Below, piece after piece: positions 7,757 to 17,290 of a stretch of DNA of 64,000 nt. The notes beneath the pieces were generated by a model. The model had not been told where the DNA came from. It saw nothing but the letters and a program-made list of their open reading frames with translations, and did no database searches. Within the stretch, counting starts at the first letter, position 1, and each line of letters opens with the position of its first letter. This stretch comes from Acanthochromis polyacanthus (lineage: Eukaryota; Chordata; Actinopteri; Pomacentridae): positions 12,837,015-12,901,014 of the forward strand of contig NC_067118.1 of NCBI RefSeq assembly GCF_021347895.1, written 5' to 3'. The translations under genes were made by a program, and so were the position numbers.

Positions 7757-9680
7757 CACGATCTTTTAGAAGCTCAACGACAGTTGAGCAATGACAGATA
7801 TAGACGGCTGGATCACTCCATTCAGGCTCAAACTCAGATCAAACTCAGGTCGATTGTCCAGACATTATATATGGAAAAGTTCATTTCAGCTAAACAGCGT
7901 GATTTTTTATCAGGCCCAAATAATCCTCGACCCCGATACTTTTATCTACTACCCAAAATACATAAGGATCCGCAGTCCTGGACTATTCCCTATGAGGTCC
8001 CTCCAGGGAGACCTATAGTCACTGATTGCAATAGTGCCACCTATCATGTTTCCCAATATATTGATCACTTTTTGGGACCCCTCTCCACCCAACACCCCAG
8101 TTATTTAAAAGATACTTACCATTTCTTGGATATCATCAGCCCCATGGCTGTCCCCAGCCATGCTTATTTATTTACAATAGATATAGATAGCCTGTATACC
8201 AATATTAGCACCTCTCTCGGCTTACAAACTCTACAGTCTATTTTTAGGAATAATGTGGATTCTACAAGACCGGATCAGTATCTTTTACAACTCATTGAAC
8301 TCTGCTTGAATAACAATGATTTTTTATTCAATAATCAGTACTATCTCCAGGTCCACGGGACAGCCATGGGCCAACGGTTTGCGCCGTCATATGCAAATCT
8401 GTACATGAGCGAGTGGGAGCGAGAGGTTTTAGCTAAATGCCCCTTAAAACCATCCATCTACCTCAGGTTTCTTGATGACATTTTTGGAATTTGGCCTTAT
8501 GAAATCTCGGAATTTTTGGCTTTCATAGATATCCTCAATAACCATCATCCCTCGATTAAAGTAAAATATACTATTGATCCGCAACAAATCAATTTTCTAG
8601 ATGTAACAGTCTTTTTTAAATCTATCGATAATATCACCAAGGGTCTACAGACTAAAGTTTATTTCAAACCTACTGACATTCATGCATTACTGCACAAAAA
8701 GAGTTACCATCTTAAACATACATTTCAGGGTATTGTTAAATCACAATTGATTCGATTTTATCGCATCTGTTCTAATATTGAGGACTTCCATGAAGCCACC
8801 TCGACTCTATTCCACAGTCTAAAGTCTAGGGGCTACTCCAAACGTTCGCTTCGTTACATTAAGGGTACCGTGCTGGCCCAACTCGCTCCCACTCGCTCAT
8901 TGACTTCTTGTTCTTCTGATCCGGTCTGGGTCCACAACCTTCCCCACACATCCATACATACACCTCACAAGGATCCCAGCTTCGGTCTCAACAGTTGATA
9001 CCTTTTATCACAACGTATTCACACCAGACTAGTGGTTTACACCAAAAAATTAAACATAACTTTACTGTACTTCACTCCCAACATTCCGCTTTCTCTAATT
9101 ATAGAATTATATCAGCCTATAGGAAAAATAAGAGTCTAAAAGATATACTGGTGAGATCAAAATTTTCAAATCATAATCCGACTTCTCCAGTACAATACCA
9201 ACAGCACTTTAGATATAGGAAATTTATTGTTAACCCATACACTCGTAAGGAAGCTCCAACCTTTGGCTCTTTGCCTTTTTCAACCTCCAATGTCATTTAC
9301 ATCATTACATGTACTTTGTGCCAGAAACATTATATAGGGGAAACAAAACATTCCATCCAGACCCGGTTATCACAACATCTTTACAACATCAGGGAGGGTC
9401 GCCTCCGTACCCCCCTGTTGACACACTTTCAATTTCATTCACCTACGCATCTTATAGTTTCAGGACTTGAACATAATGATCATTGGTCCACTGCACAGAG
9501 GAAGAGAGCGGAGAGATTGTGGATTTACAAGCTGGGGACTACCAAGCCGGGGGGCCTCAACGACCTCTAGAGAAACCGGGTTGGGCCACCCAGCCTGGTG
9601 TCCCTCGCCCTACACTACCCTTCCCCAGAAACCCCCCCGCCCCCCTCTTTTTTTTTTTTTTGCTATCTTAGTTGAGATAA
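7757..9680 (+). mobile_element. Penelope-like element 1 (EN+)
   Basis: 5'-truncated Penelope-like retroelement inserted in the GTCCCCAC-type repeat (last matching base near 7757). It carries RT and GIY-YIG regions and ends in a C-rich then T-rich tract (9635-9661) before telomere-like repeats. Exact 3' end not determined. Confidence 0.8.
7760..9570 (+). pseudogene. Penelope-like reverse transcriptase plus GIY-YIG endonuclease
   Basis: Two plus-strand frames that together read as one protein with a single frame break near 8990. The RT part (to about 8998) shows LLPKIHKD, PPGRPIVTDCNS, DIDSLYTNIS, HGTAMGQRFAPSYANLYM and the catalytic YLRFLDDIFGIW. The second frame (9000-9570) has a Cys-containing linker and a GIY-YIG nuclease, VIYIITCTLCQKHYIGETK, with downstream Arg and His (TRLSQHL) and the end motif LWIYKLGTTKPGGLNDL. 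No start codon or N-terminal region is present, so it is 5'-truncated. Penelope-like elements copy RNA into DNA at nicked targets. Otherwise the catalytic motifs look intact. Confidence 0.9.
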
Positions 9681-9682
9681 AT

Positions 9683-9784
9683 TTTAATCTAACCCTTACC
9701 CTTACCATAATCCTAACCTTAACCTTATTAACCCTTGCCCTAACCTTAACTTCAGCAACCCTTGCCCTAGCCTTGGCACATTAA
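9683..9784. repeat. Degenerate telomere-like repeat (CCCTAA-type)
   Basis: About 100 bp of imperfect CTAACCCTTACC, AACCTTAACC and CCTTGCCCTAACC units. Similar tracts are at 1936-1993, 2757-2775 and 10384-10425, all within the GTCCCCAC-type repeat, so this is probably repeat-internal and not a chromosome end. Confidence 0.8.
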
Positions 9785-9887
9785 ATCAATTGTGCCTCTT
9801 AATTATAACTTTTTCTTTTCTTCTTTTTTTTGCGGAGACCATTGGAATATTGTAAACCCTATAGGCTATTAGACTACAGATTTAGCT

Positions 9888-9955
9888 CAGCAGATTAGAC
9901 CTAGGACTGGGAATCAAAAGGTTTGCGGTTTGAAACCAGTGAGCACTGATCTCTG
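9888..9955 (+). mobile_element. tRNA-derived SINE head
   Basis: TTTAGCTCAGCAGATTAGA resembles a tRNA A box and GGTTTGAAACC a B box, at tRNA-like spacing. No CCA end or clean cloverleaf is apparent, and a second tRNA-like head lies inverted about 200 bp away, so I call a SINE or tRNA-derived repeat and not a tRNA gene. Confidence 0.5.
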
Positions 9956-10094
9956 TCAATTCATTCGGGAATGTCCTTGAGACCTCGATTGGTTTACATC
10001 AGAAATTTTATATTAAAAAATAATTTTTTCCTTTTTATTTTTTTGTCCCCTTCCCCTTTAGGATAAAAGCTTTCCAACAAAATGTGTTGACTGG

Positions 10095-10176
10095 TGGGTG
10101 GCATGGGATGGTTTTTGAGCCCTGGTCTACTGGACCAGGGCCATGGCCCTTCCAGTTGAGCTATACTACATACAAG
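10095..10176 (-). mobile_element. tRNA-derived SINE head, inverted
   Basis: On the minus strand TATAGCTCAACTGGAAGGG (A-box like) is followed by a GCCCTGGTC / GACCAGGGC stem and GGCTCAAAAACC (weak B-box like). It is head-to-head with the unit at 9888-9955. Confidence 0.4.
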
Positions 10177-10379
10177 GTTGAAGCAAGAAATGGACCTTTT
10201 CTTTCCCCTTCCCCCTTTTTTTTCTGTCTCGTATATATATTATTTATCCCTGCCTTAGATTTTTAACCCTAACCACCTCTATTATGAATAGCCTCCATTA
10301 AGGCCTTTTTGCCAAAATATAAATATCTTTTTATTATACACCTTGGATCAATAGGCCAGTGCCATTGATTGGTAAAATC

Positions 10380-10640
10380 AAACCCAAACCCAAACCCTAA
10401 CCCAACCCTAACCTTAACCCAGACCAAAACAATGCCTAACCCTAAAGAAAGGTTTTTGCACTTTTACTTTTTTCGGTAACAACAACATGGCCAAGAAGAC
10501 ATTGTTTAAACTTGTGGGGACTGAAATGAGGTCCCCACAAGTGACATTGTTTTCGTTTTTCCTACAGTTGTGGGGGCATTTGGTCTCCACAAGTATAGCC
10601 AGCACCTGACCACACATTACACACACACACACACACTTAT
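10380..10640. repeat. GTCCCCAC-type repeat, copy 3
   Basis: Telomere-like CCCTAA units followed by the conserved CTAACCCTAAAG core, the CATGGCCAAGAA segment and GTGGGGAC/GTCCCCAC motifs, ending in a short (CA)n array at 10619-10636. It is the right-hand continuation of the copy interrupted at 7757. Confidence 0.8.
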
Positions 10641-11462
10641 TAGGTACTGAGGGCCATAAGAACTTTTTGTGAGAACAAAAGCTGTTGTGTCTAAGAATGA
10701 GTTGGTGCATCAACAAGAAGCTGTGATAATATTATATGACTGTCGCTAAAGTCAACAGTTACTGGTGAAGGGAAAATGCTGAAAATTTAGAGAGGGTCTC
10801 TCATATAGTGCACAACATCAATTGACTGAAGGAAAAATGTGCCAAGGGGCTGAGCACATGCCTGTCCACCAATGAGGAGAGGGTTAAGTCTAAACCATGT
10901 CTCATCCCCATCTGTTTTTGACCAATAAGATTGTAACACATTTCATAAAATACTCTGCATACTGTCAACTTTATCCATTTCTGGGAATTTGCCTACAGAT
11001 TACCACTTTGCTGACTGTGGTCCCATGATCAGTAATGGTCCTTGAGATCAAGCTCTATTTTCCGTCACTGAATAAAAAGCTTTAACTGAGAGAAGTTGCC
11101 TGTCTTCTATCTCAAAGTAAACATGCTCAACAAAGTCATATTCCATTTTTTCCCAGCATCATCACCATAGCTCTTTTACCCAAGGTGACTTAACCCCCTC
11201 ACATTTACCCCCCCCCCCCTTTTTAACTAAAAATGACTAAATGCTTCGAAATATTTTCTTAAACTTTTAGCCTGCAAATTGAGAGTAACACTAAGTAACT
11301 CAATATGTATGAATACATATAAACAACAAAGATGGCAATAAAAGCCCCATTTTACTGAAATTGCTCAAAACATTTTCATAGTTCAAAATACAAAGCTGTA
11401 TGGTTTCAAACAATATATCATTTGCTAAATTTGACTCTAAAATAACCAGAAGCATTCAAATA
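10641..11462. other. Intron, nothing recognised
   Basis: No coding or repeat homology recognised. It contains a run of C residues near 11209-11218. Confidence 0.45.
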
Positions 11463-11602
11463 CAGGGTGACCCAAAAGTTTGGAAACAAAATAAAAAGTC
11501 CATATTTCAAGAAATATATTTTATATCAACAACAAAATATCAAAAATATATTTAATAATGCTTCATATGAACAATTCATAGTCATGTTTCAAAATGATCG
11601 CC

Positions 11603-13244
11603 CTTATTTCTAACTTTCACATCCGATACCGATATCGATACTGCAGCCTTCAAGATCGGCCGATACCGATCCGATACCGATATGATTCTTTTTGTCATTC
11701 TAAAAGTTGTTAATAATACATAGATGTAATTTGTTTGATACTGACATCTAAAAACACCACGTTCATTGTACAACAACTGTTCTGGTCCCCTAAAGAAAGA
11801 AGGAAAACATGTGACAACAAGTTATGTGTAACTGCTGTGGCTTTATTAAAACTTAAAGCTCACATCGCTTTTAACAGCATTTGTAAACACAACAGACCCA
11901 GCTGCACCATTCAAATGTTTGACATAAAACTGCAACTTGGTGCACATATTTAAATTAAACTAAATAATCCCAGTCTATAAACAGAAAAGTCACATTACAC
12001 CCCAATGGCATTGCAAGGCTGCAATAAATAATTTTGTGAATTAACATAAAAATAATAGCGTCTCCACTATAACAATGTAGGTTGTACTCAGTAAGTTACA
12101 CATGGCTTCTCAAGACACACAATCAAAACAATAAAAATCTGGGCTATACACCTGATTTGCTGCACCAAAACAAAAACAGAAAAACAAGGGTAAACAGTGT
12201 AAACAGTGATAGTGCAATCTCATGTCTTTCTTCTTTTGCATGCAGTCGCTGATGTTGTACTGTATGTAAAACACAGTGAACAATTATTTAATTGACACGT
12301 GTACAATACTGATGGAATATAAATAATATCTGGCGATTAAACCTTTTCCTAATGTTCTCATGTGAGTGAAGCTGGAGCAGCGTAGGATCTCCCCTGATGC
12401 CATTGAGACACCGGTGGGGTGGACGTGCAGATTAGAAGAGGAGAGACCTGTCACCTAATCATATTTAACACGAAAACATGTCCACAGTTCGCTACTTAAT
12501 CACATTTAACCCAAAAAACAGTAGAAAACAAACAAAAAAAACAGTAAATGTACAACAGAAAAGCCGTCAAGTGGCCACAGAGTGAAACGTAAGGTGCACG
12601 CATTCACACGAAGGGGGAGTCTGATTTTTCCGGGGGGTCGAAAAATACTAAAACAATCCGCATTTCCCACCACACAAGGTGGTTGGCCATCCAGAAAAAT
12701 GAACTCGACAATTTTCTCTGTTATATTTTGGAGCGTTGGAGCGAGTTTTGTACTCTTCTGTAGTGCTTCCTGCAACAATGGTTGCTGCGGTTCACTTTCT
12801 GTTTTGCACTCGCCTGTAAAAAGTCTCCGTACTGCTTTCCATGATGCTTCTGCAGATGCTTATTAAGTTCGTTGTGTTAAAATGTCCGGTTTTGCTGCCA
12901 CCCCTTGAGACACTCATTTTGCAAACGTTGCACTCAGCTATTTTACTTTTCTCCTCCGTTTGCATATGGCAATTCCACACGGAAGAGATGACCACAGCTC
13001 TCTGCAGGCTTCTGTTCACTCTCTGCTCACATGATGAAAACACGGGCACATGGCAACCATGGCAACAGCTCATCTGTGTTACGGCATGTCGTGAAAAGTG
13101 AAGATGAGGATATATGAGATAGATTGGGCTTATGGATCAGATCGAACGAGTTCTAATATAAAACTCCGATGCTCGATCCAGTCATTTTGGCCGGGATCGA
13201 ACTCGATATCTATCCAGTGGATCGGATCGAACAATCCCTATTTT
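11603..13244. mobile_element. hAT-type remnant nested in the mariner element (approximate ends)
   Basis: The ends carry repeated CCGATACCGATA units (11618-11688) and GATCGGATCGAACAATCCC (13211-13229), the style of hAT termini, and a BED-type zinc finger lies on the minus strand inside. Boundaries are approximate because the terminal repeats are diverged. The rest (11700-12850) has no intact frame. Confidence 0.55.
12855..13010 (-). pseudogene. BED zinc-finger fragment of a hAT transposase
   Basis: Minus-strand frame with SSVWNCHMQTEEKSKIAEC, a C-x2-C pair (CNVC), RGG and FNTTNLI. After a one-base shift the frame reads KHLQKHHG, completing the C2-H2 pattern of a BED finger. BED fingers are common DNA-binding N-termini of hAT transposases. 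The remaining transposase is not recognisable. Confidence 0.65.
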
Positions 13245-13339
13245 TAACACAATGATGTATATGTGTTTTCTCCACTCAACCACAGTTTTCACAGTGGTGT
13301 CTCTTGGAATTGATCTCCACTCACGCTCAAGACATTTCT

Positions 13340-13615
13340 TCAAACTGGCCAGTGAGTGATGCGAACGGGAATTGATCTTCCCCTGCTGTAATCCATTGGA
13401 TTAAGGTCAGGACTTCTGGCAGGCCACTCTCGTTTGATGATGAGATCTGGGCAGTTCTGTCTCAACCAGGCCTGGGTGATGTTGGCTGTGTGTGCCGGCA
13501 CCCCATCCTGTTGGAAAATCCAATTCCCATCCGGATACAGCCTGTTGGCTTCAGGAAGTAGTACAGACTTCAGTACCTCATTCGAGTAACTGAGGTTGCT
13601 GAAGTTTGTTTCCAA
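13340..13615 (-). pseudogene. Mariner transposase fragment
   Basis: Minus-strand frame with NWIFQQDGVPAHTANITQAWL, holding the second catalytic Asp, and WPARSPDLNPMDY, holding the third acidic position as D (mariner DD34D type). The N-terminal half and first catalytic Asp are missing; the hAT insertion and decay removed them. It lies just inside the right inverted repeat. Confidence 0.8.
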
Positions 13616-13632
13616 ACTTATGGGTCATCCTG

Positions 13633-13975
13633 TAAACCTCGCAGATGAATATTTATGCAATACTAAATATGTGACAAGCTATGTGACAAGCTCACTAGCT
13701 CCAACATGTCTGGAACAGAATGATAAATGGTGAAAGTCTATTAGTGAACCCAACATATTTGTGCAGTGACAAGAATGTATCCTCCTTCACGTGAAGAAAA
13801 AGTACGTGAATTTCACATGTTCAAAAACATACATGCGACTCCATGTACATGTGATGTTGCACATGAGATTCAATGTTTAAAAACATGTATGTTAAAATCA
13901 CATGTGAAACATAATTTTCATACGGGAACCTATAAAATTCCATGTGAAAATTATCCAAACAGAGCCCTTCCCTCT
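13633..13975. other. Intergenic/intronic, nothing recognised
   Basis: Contains several partly palindromic ACATG / CATGT words (13800-13935) but no recognised element or gene. Confidence 0.45.
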
Positions 13976-14045
13976 CAGACTGCAGGTTTACTTGTAGTTC
14001 CCAAAGTTTCCAGAAGTAGAATGGGAGGTAGAGCCTTCAGTTATC
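13976..14045 (+). mobile_element. L2-like LINE 3' end, left part
   Basis: Resembles the C-terminal coding end of fish L2-type LINEs (reading AGLLVVPKVSRSRMGGRAFS). It is interrupted at 14045 by a solo LTR and resumes at 14804. Confidence 0.6.
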
Positions 14046-14803
14046 TGCTACAGGCGCGGTGCTTTTGAACCCAAAACAGGCACTCAGACAGGCAGATGAT
14101 TAATATGGATTTAATAATAAACTCAACTCAAAAACACTCCACATGGTAGGCACAGAAATAAACAGGGTGGGGTACAAACTAAACTAAGGGTGACGAACCA
14201 GACTGGCCGTGGTGAGGGAAAAAACTAAACTGAAACAGAGGGTGACTCACGTCAGAAATCCGGGGGTCGGGAGACGAGGCAGGGATGGAGCTGATGAGAA
14301 CTAGTGGCGGGGTTGTGGCAGGGACAGCGGGGTAGGGAGAACCAGAGCAGACGGGGGAGTCCAGAGCAGAAGGGAAGACTGAAGCAGACGAGGGATTCCA
14401 GGGCAGGAGGGGAGACGGAGCAGACGAGGGAGTCCAGGGCAGGTGGGGAGACTGGAGCAGATGAGGGAATCCAGGACCGAAGAAGAAAAAAAAAGTTGCA
14501 CATGAAGCTTAAGCAATGGCACCATGAGTGGTTGGTGTCATTTTTGAGCGGACTTGCAGACAAAAAACAAAACAAAAAAAAAAAAGAGGGAATCCAGGAC
14601 CGGTGGGGAGACAGAGCTTTGAGCAGACCGGTGTGACTCTTGCAGAGGAACCGCAGGCAATGACCCAGCAGAGAGCAGTGGGGAGAGTCAGGCTTTATCT
14701 GCCACTAATTAATGATTCGGAACAGCTGCGCTCCTCCACAGCCGCTCTTAATCAGCTGAACGCTGGCAAGGAGCGCAGCACAGGAGATGGCGGGGCCATG
14801 ACA
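14046..14803. mobile_element. Solo LTR with 5-bp TSD
   Basis: 758 bp beginning TGCTACAGGCGC and ending GGGGCCATGACA, flanked by TTATC on both sides (14041-14045 and 14804-14808). The interior includes a purine-rich minisatellite (about 14340-14480) with units of roughly 40 bp built on GAGCAGA and GAGTCCAG. Absence of coding sequence and the clean duplication identify it as a solo LTR. Confidence 0.85.
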
Positions 14804-15000
14804 TTATCAGCTCTTCCGTTGTGGAATCAGCTCCCAGTGGGTTCAGGAGGCAGACATCCTCTCTACTCTTGAGATTAGGCTTAAAACGTTCCTCTTTGAT
14901 AAAGCTTACATTTAGGACTGCTCATGATCACCTGAACCATCCCTTAGTTATGCTTGTTTATGCTGCCTTAAGTTTAGACTGCTCACCCTCACTGGTAGAT
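14804..15000 (+). mobile_element. L2-like LINE 3' end, right part
   Basis: Continuation of 13976-14045: reads ALPLWNQLPVGSGGRHPL then, after decay, RLKTFLFDKAY-like residues typical for the end of L2-type ORF2. The 3' tail is lost or cut near 15077. Confidence 0.6.
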
Positions 15001-15077
15001 GACACTAAAATCCACACAATGGACAGTCACAGAAAATGTTATTACTTTGACAAACCAGAAAAAACAAATACTGGCGC

Positions 15078-15584
15078 TGTCACGTTTCACAGAGTAGAAC
15101 CCAAGCAGCAGGCACAGACAGGTGGGTGAAATTAATAATGATTTAATGGGAAAAAAAACAAGAATATAGGAACAGAAAAAACACTTAATAATGAAGACAG
15201 GAGAATTCAACGGGAAGGAGGAAAATAACTAAACTAAACCAAGGGCGGACCAGAAGGCCGATTGGGAGATTGAGTGACGGGGCCGTGGAGCGGGCCAGAT
15301 CATCTGACGGGCGACAGGTTCCGAAGAGCAGGAATGTGATGGCGATAATCCATTAGTTAAACAGCATCCGGGGAAACGACGTGTGACAAGGAGGGCGAGA
15401 CGGTGAGCAGGATCGAGCAGTGAGTCCGTGTTGCAGAGAAGATGGATCAATGATGCAGCATCGAGCTGCGTCTAGAGTCAGGTTTTATATGGCGTTGATT
15501 GGTATCTGTGCCAGCTGTGTTGGAAAACACAGCTGCTTGAAATTCTGCTGATGAGCCGGCTTGCTGGAGCAGGACGGCGTGACA
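15078..15584 (-). mobile_element. 3' LTR of a minus-strand LTR element
   Basis: 507 bp, TGTCACGTTTC...GGCGTGACA. On the minus strand the bases just before it are ATTATGGGGGTGTAC, which fits a short polypurine tract, so the element lies to the right (15585-17012) and reads leftward. Confidence 0.65.
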
Positions 15585-16059
15585 GTACACCCCCATAATA
15601 TGCGCCTCCTGGCGCACACTGGACTGGTTGGTGTAACAGTGGATGACTCAGAGATCGGCAGGGATCCAGCAGGAGGGACCTAACCAAGGGGCGGCCCGAG
15701 GGACGGGCAGGCTGGGACCGGGTGGGCGAGAGGGACAACATCAGGGAATGGTCCAAGGGCTGGACAGGCAGGGACTGGACAGGTAACGGGTAGCCAGGCC
15801 GACGGAGGTCCTCCGGCGGCCGGATTCAGAACTGGCAGCTGAATCAGTTGGGGCCTTCGGGAGGCCGGGCTGTGAATTGGCAGCTGGCCCGATGGGGACC
15901 TTCTGGAGGCCGGGCTGGAACCCGGCAGCTGGCTAGACTCAGACCTTCTGGAGGCTGGGCTGGGAACCGGCAGCAGGCCCGACGGGAACACTCTGGGGTG
16001 GAACTGTACTCGGAATTGGGGACCTCTCAGGGGACAGGACAGGAGACAGAACGGGATAA

Positions 16060-16260
16060 GGAACAGAAAAGACTAGAAGGACTAAAGGGACTGGAGGGAC
16101 TAAAAGGACTAGAGGGACAGAAGGGGCTGAAAGACCTGGAGGGACTGAAAGGACTGGAGGGTCTGAAAGGGCTGGAGAGTCTGAAAGGGCTGGAGGGACT
16201 GAAAGGCCTGGAGGGACAGAAAGAACAGGAGGGACTGGAGGGACTGAATAGACAAAAGAG
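16060..16260. repeat. Short-period minisatellite (9/18 bp)
   Basis: Tandem GGACTGAAAGGACTGGAG-type units, about ten of 18 bp, with triplet-preserving variation. Confidence 0.9.
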
Positions 16261-16589
16261 GACTGGAGGGACAGGACTGAGGGGACTACTCCTGCAGGAG
16301 GACCAATTGGGAAGGTCACTGCAGGGGCGCCACTTGGTGTTGCTGTGGCATGACTCCAATTCGGGACTGGTGGAGAGGCGCTGAGCATCTACTGGGTTAG
16401 GGAGGAGGCACTATGCTTCCTCAAGGCTGCCGGGGAGGAGCTATGCTCCCACACGGTTGCCGAGGAGGTGCTACGCCTCATCAAGGGTTCAGGGGAGGCG
16501 GCATGTCTCTTCAGGGCTAGAGGGGAGACGCTATGCCTCCTCAAGGCGACTGAGGGGGGGCTATGCCACCTCAAAGCTGCCGAGGAGGC

Positions 16590-16920
16590 GCTACACCTCT
16601 TCGAGGGCTTAGGGGAGGCGGGGCGCCTCACCAAGGCCGCGGGGAAGGCGGGACGCCTCACCAAGGCCGCGGGGAAGGCGGGACGCCTCACCAAGGATGC
16701 GGGGAAGGCGGGACACCTCACCAAGGACGCGGAGGAGGCAGGATGCCGCGACAAGGACGCGGAGGAGGCGGGACGCTTCGACAAGGACACGGAGGAGGCA
16801 GGACACCTCCTTAAGGCTGCCAGGGAGGCGGGTTGCCTCCCTCGAGCAGCAGAGGGGGCGGAATGCCTCCAAAAGACTGCAGAGGAGGCCCTTAAGACTG
16901 CAGAGGAGGCAGAACGACTC
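16590..16920. repeat. 30-bp minisatellite
   Basis: Tandem units of 30 bp built on GGGGAAGGCGGGACGCCTCA, about ten copies. Copies at 16618-16710 are nearly identical. The unit length keeps the frame open on both strands. Confidence 0.9.
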
Positions 16921-17063
16921 CTAAAGGCTGCAGATGGAGCCTGCTCCTCTAAGGGTGCCAGGAAGGCTTTACGCCTCTCAGAGGGTGCCGGAGAGGCAAT
17001 GAAGCCAAACATTCTGTTGTTCTAAGACAAACATTTTCAGGTATCTAGTAATAGTTTTTATGG

Positions 17064-17290
17064 GTGTAGTCAATTGTTCAGCTCTCTCTTACCAACAGAC
17101 ACAGACATTGTTGACCTGGTTCTCTCTTTAAATTCATCCCATGAAAGGCTCATCTCACCCCTCTATGGTTTGGCGTCAGGTGTAAAGTGTGCCCTAATGC
17201 ACAAGCTCAGAGCAGCATGGAAGGAAGACTTAGGCCTGCATATATCAGATTATATTTGGAACTCAAGATACATAGATAGCTATGTCTGTG
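17064..17290 (+). mobile_element. L1/Tx1-type LINE fragment (ORF2 C-terminal region)
   Basis: Plus-strand frame containing DIVDLVLSLNSSHERLISPLY, then LRAAWKEDLGLHISDYIWN, which resembles the conserved W-E-x-D-L-G-x-x-I-S-D region downstream of RT in L1-clade ORF2. It joins the second Penelope-like element near 17290. Confidence 0.6.

Larger units (their letters stand above)
11463..13632 (-). mobile_element. Mariner-type transposon remnant
   Basis: Terminal inverted repeats CAGGGTGACCCAAAAGTTTG (left) and, on the reverse strand, CAGGATGACCCATAAGTTTG (right), each flanked by TA (11461-11462 and 13633-13634). A transposase fragment lies at the right end and a hAT remnant occupies most of the interior. 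A shorter member of the same family is at 47560-48098. Confidence 0.85.
15585..17012 (-). pseudogene. C-terminal repeat region of an LTR-element polyprotein
   Basis: Minus-strand frames (16389-17012, then 15939-16388, then a short one near 15680) are rich in Ser, Pro, Ala and Arg and consist mostly of repeats: ten-residue units around RRPAFPAALV in the first part and Pro-Ser-Val/Leu units in the second. The plus-strand reading gives collagen-like GLKGLEGLK repeats; that reading is a shadow by my judgement because the polypurine tract and LTR place the element on the minus strand. No protease, RT or integrase is left. Frame changes occur between the blocks. Confidence 0.5.

Noticed and set aside
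9888..9955. Functional tRNA gene
   Set aside because: The A and B boxes are weak, arms do not pair well, and the setting is repeat-derived.
15848..16384. Collagen-like protein (GLKGLEGLK repeats) on the plus strand
   Set aside because: It is an 18-bp minisatellite open on both strands. LTR and polypurine tract place the element on the minus strand.
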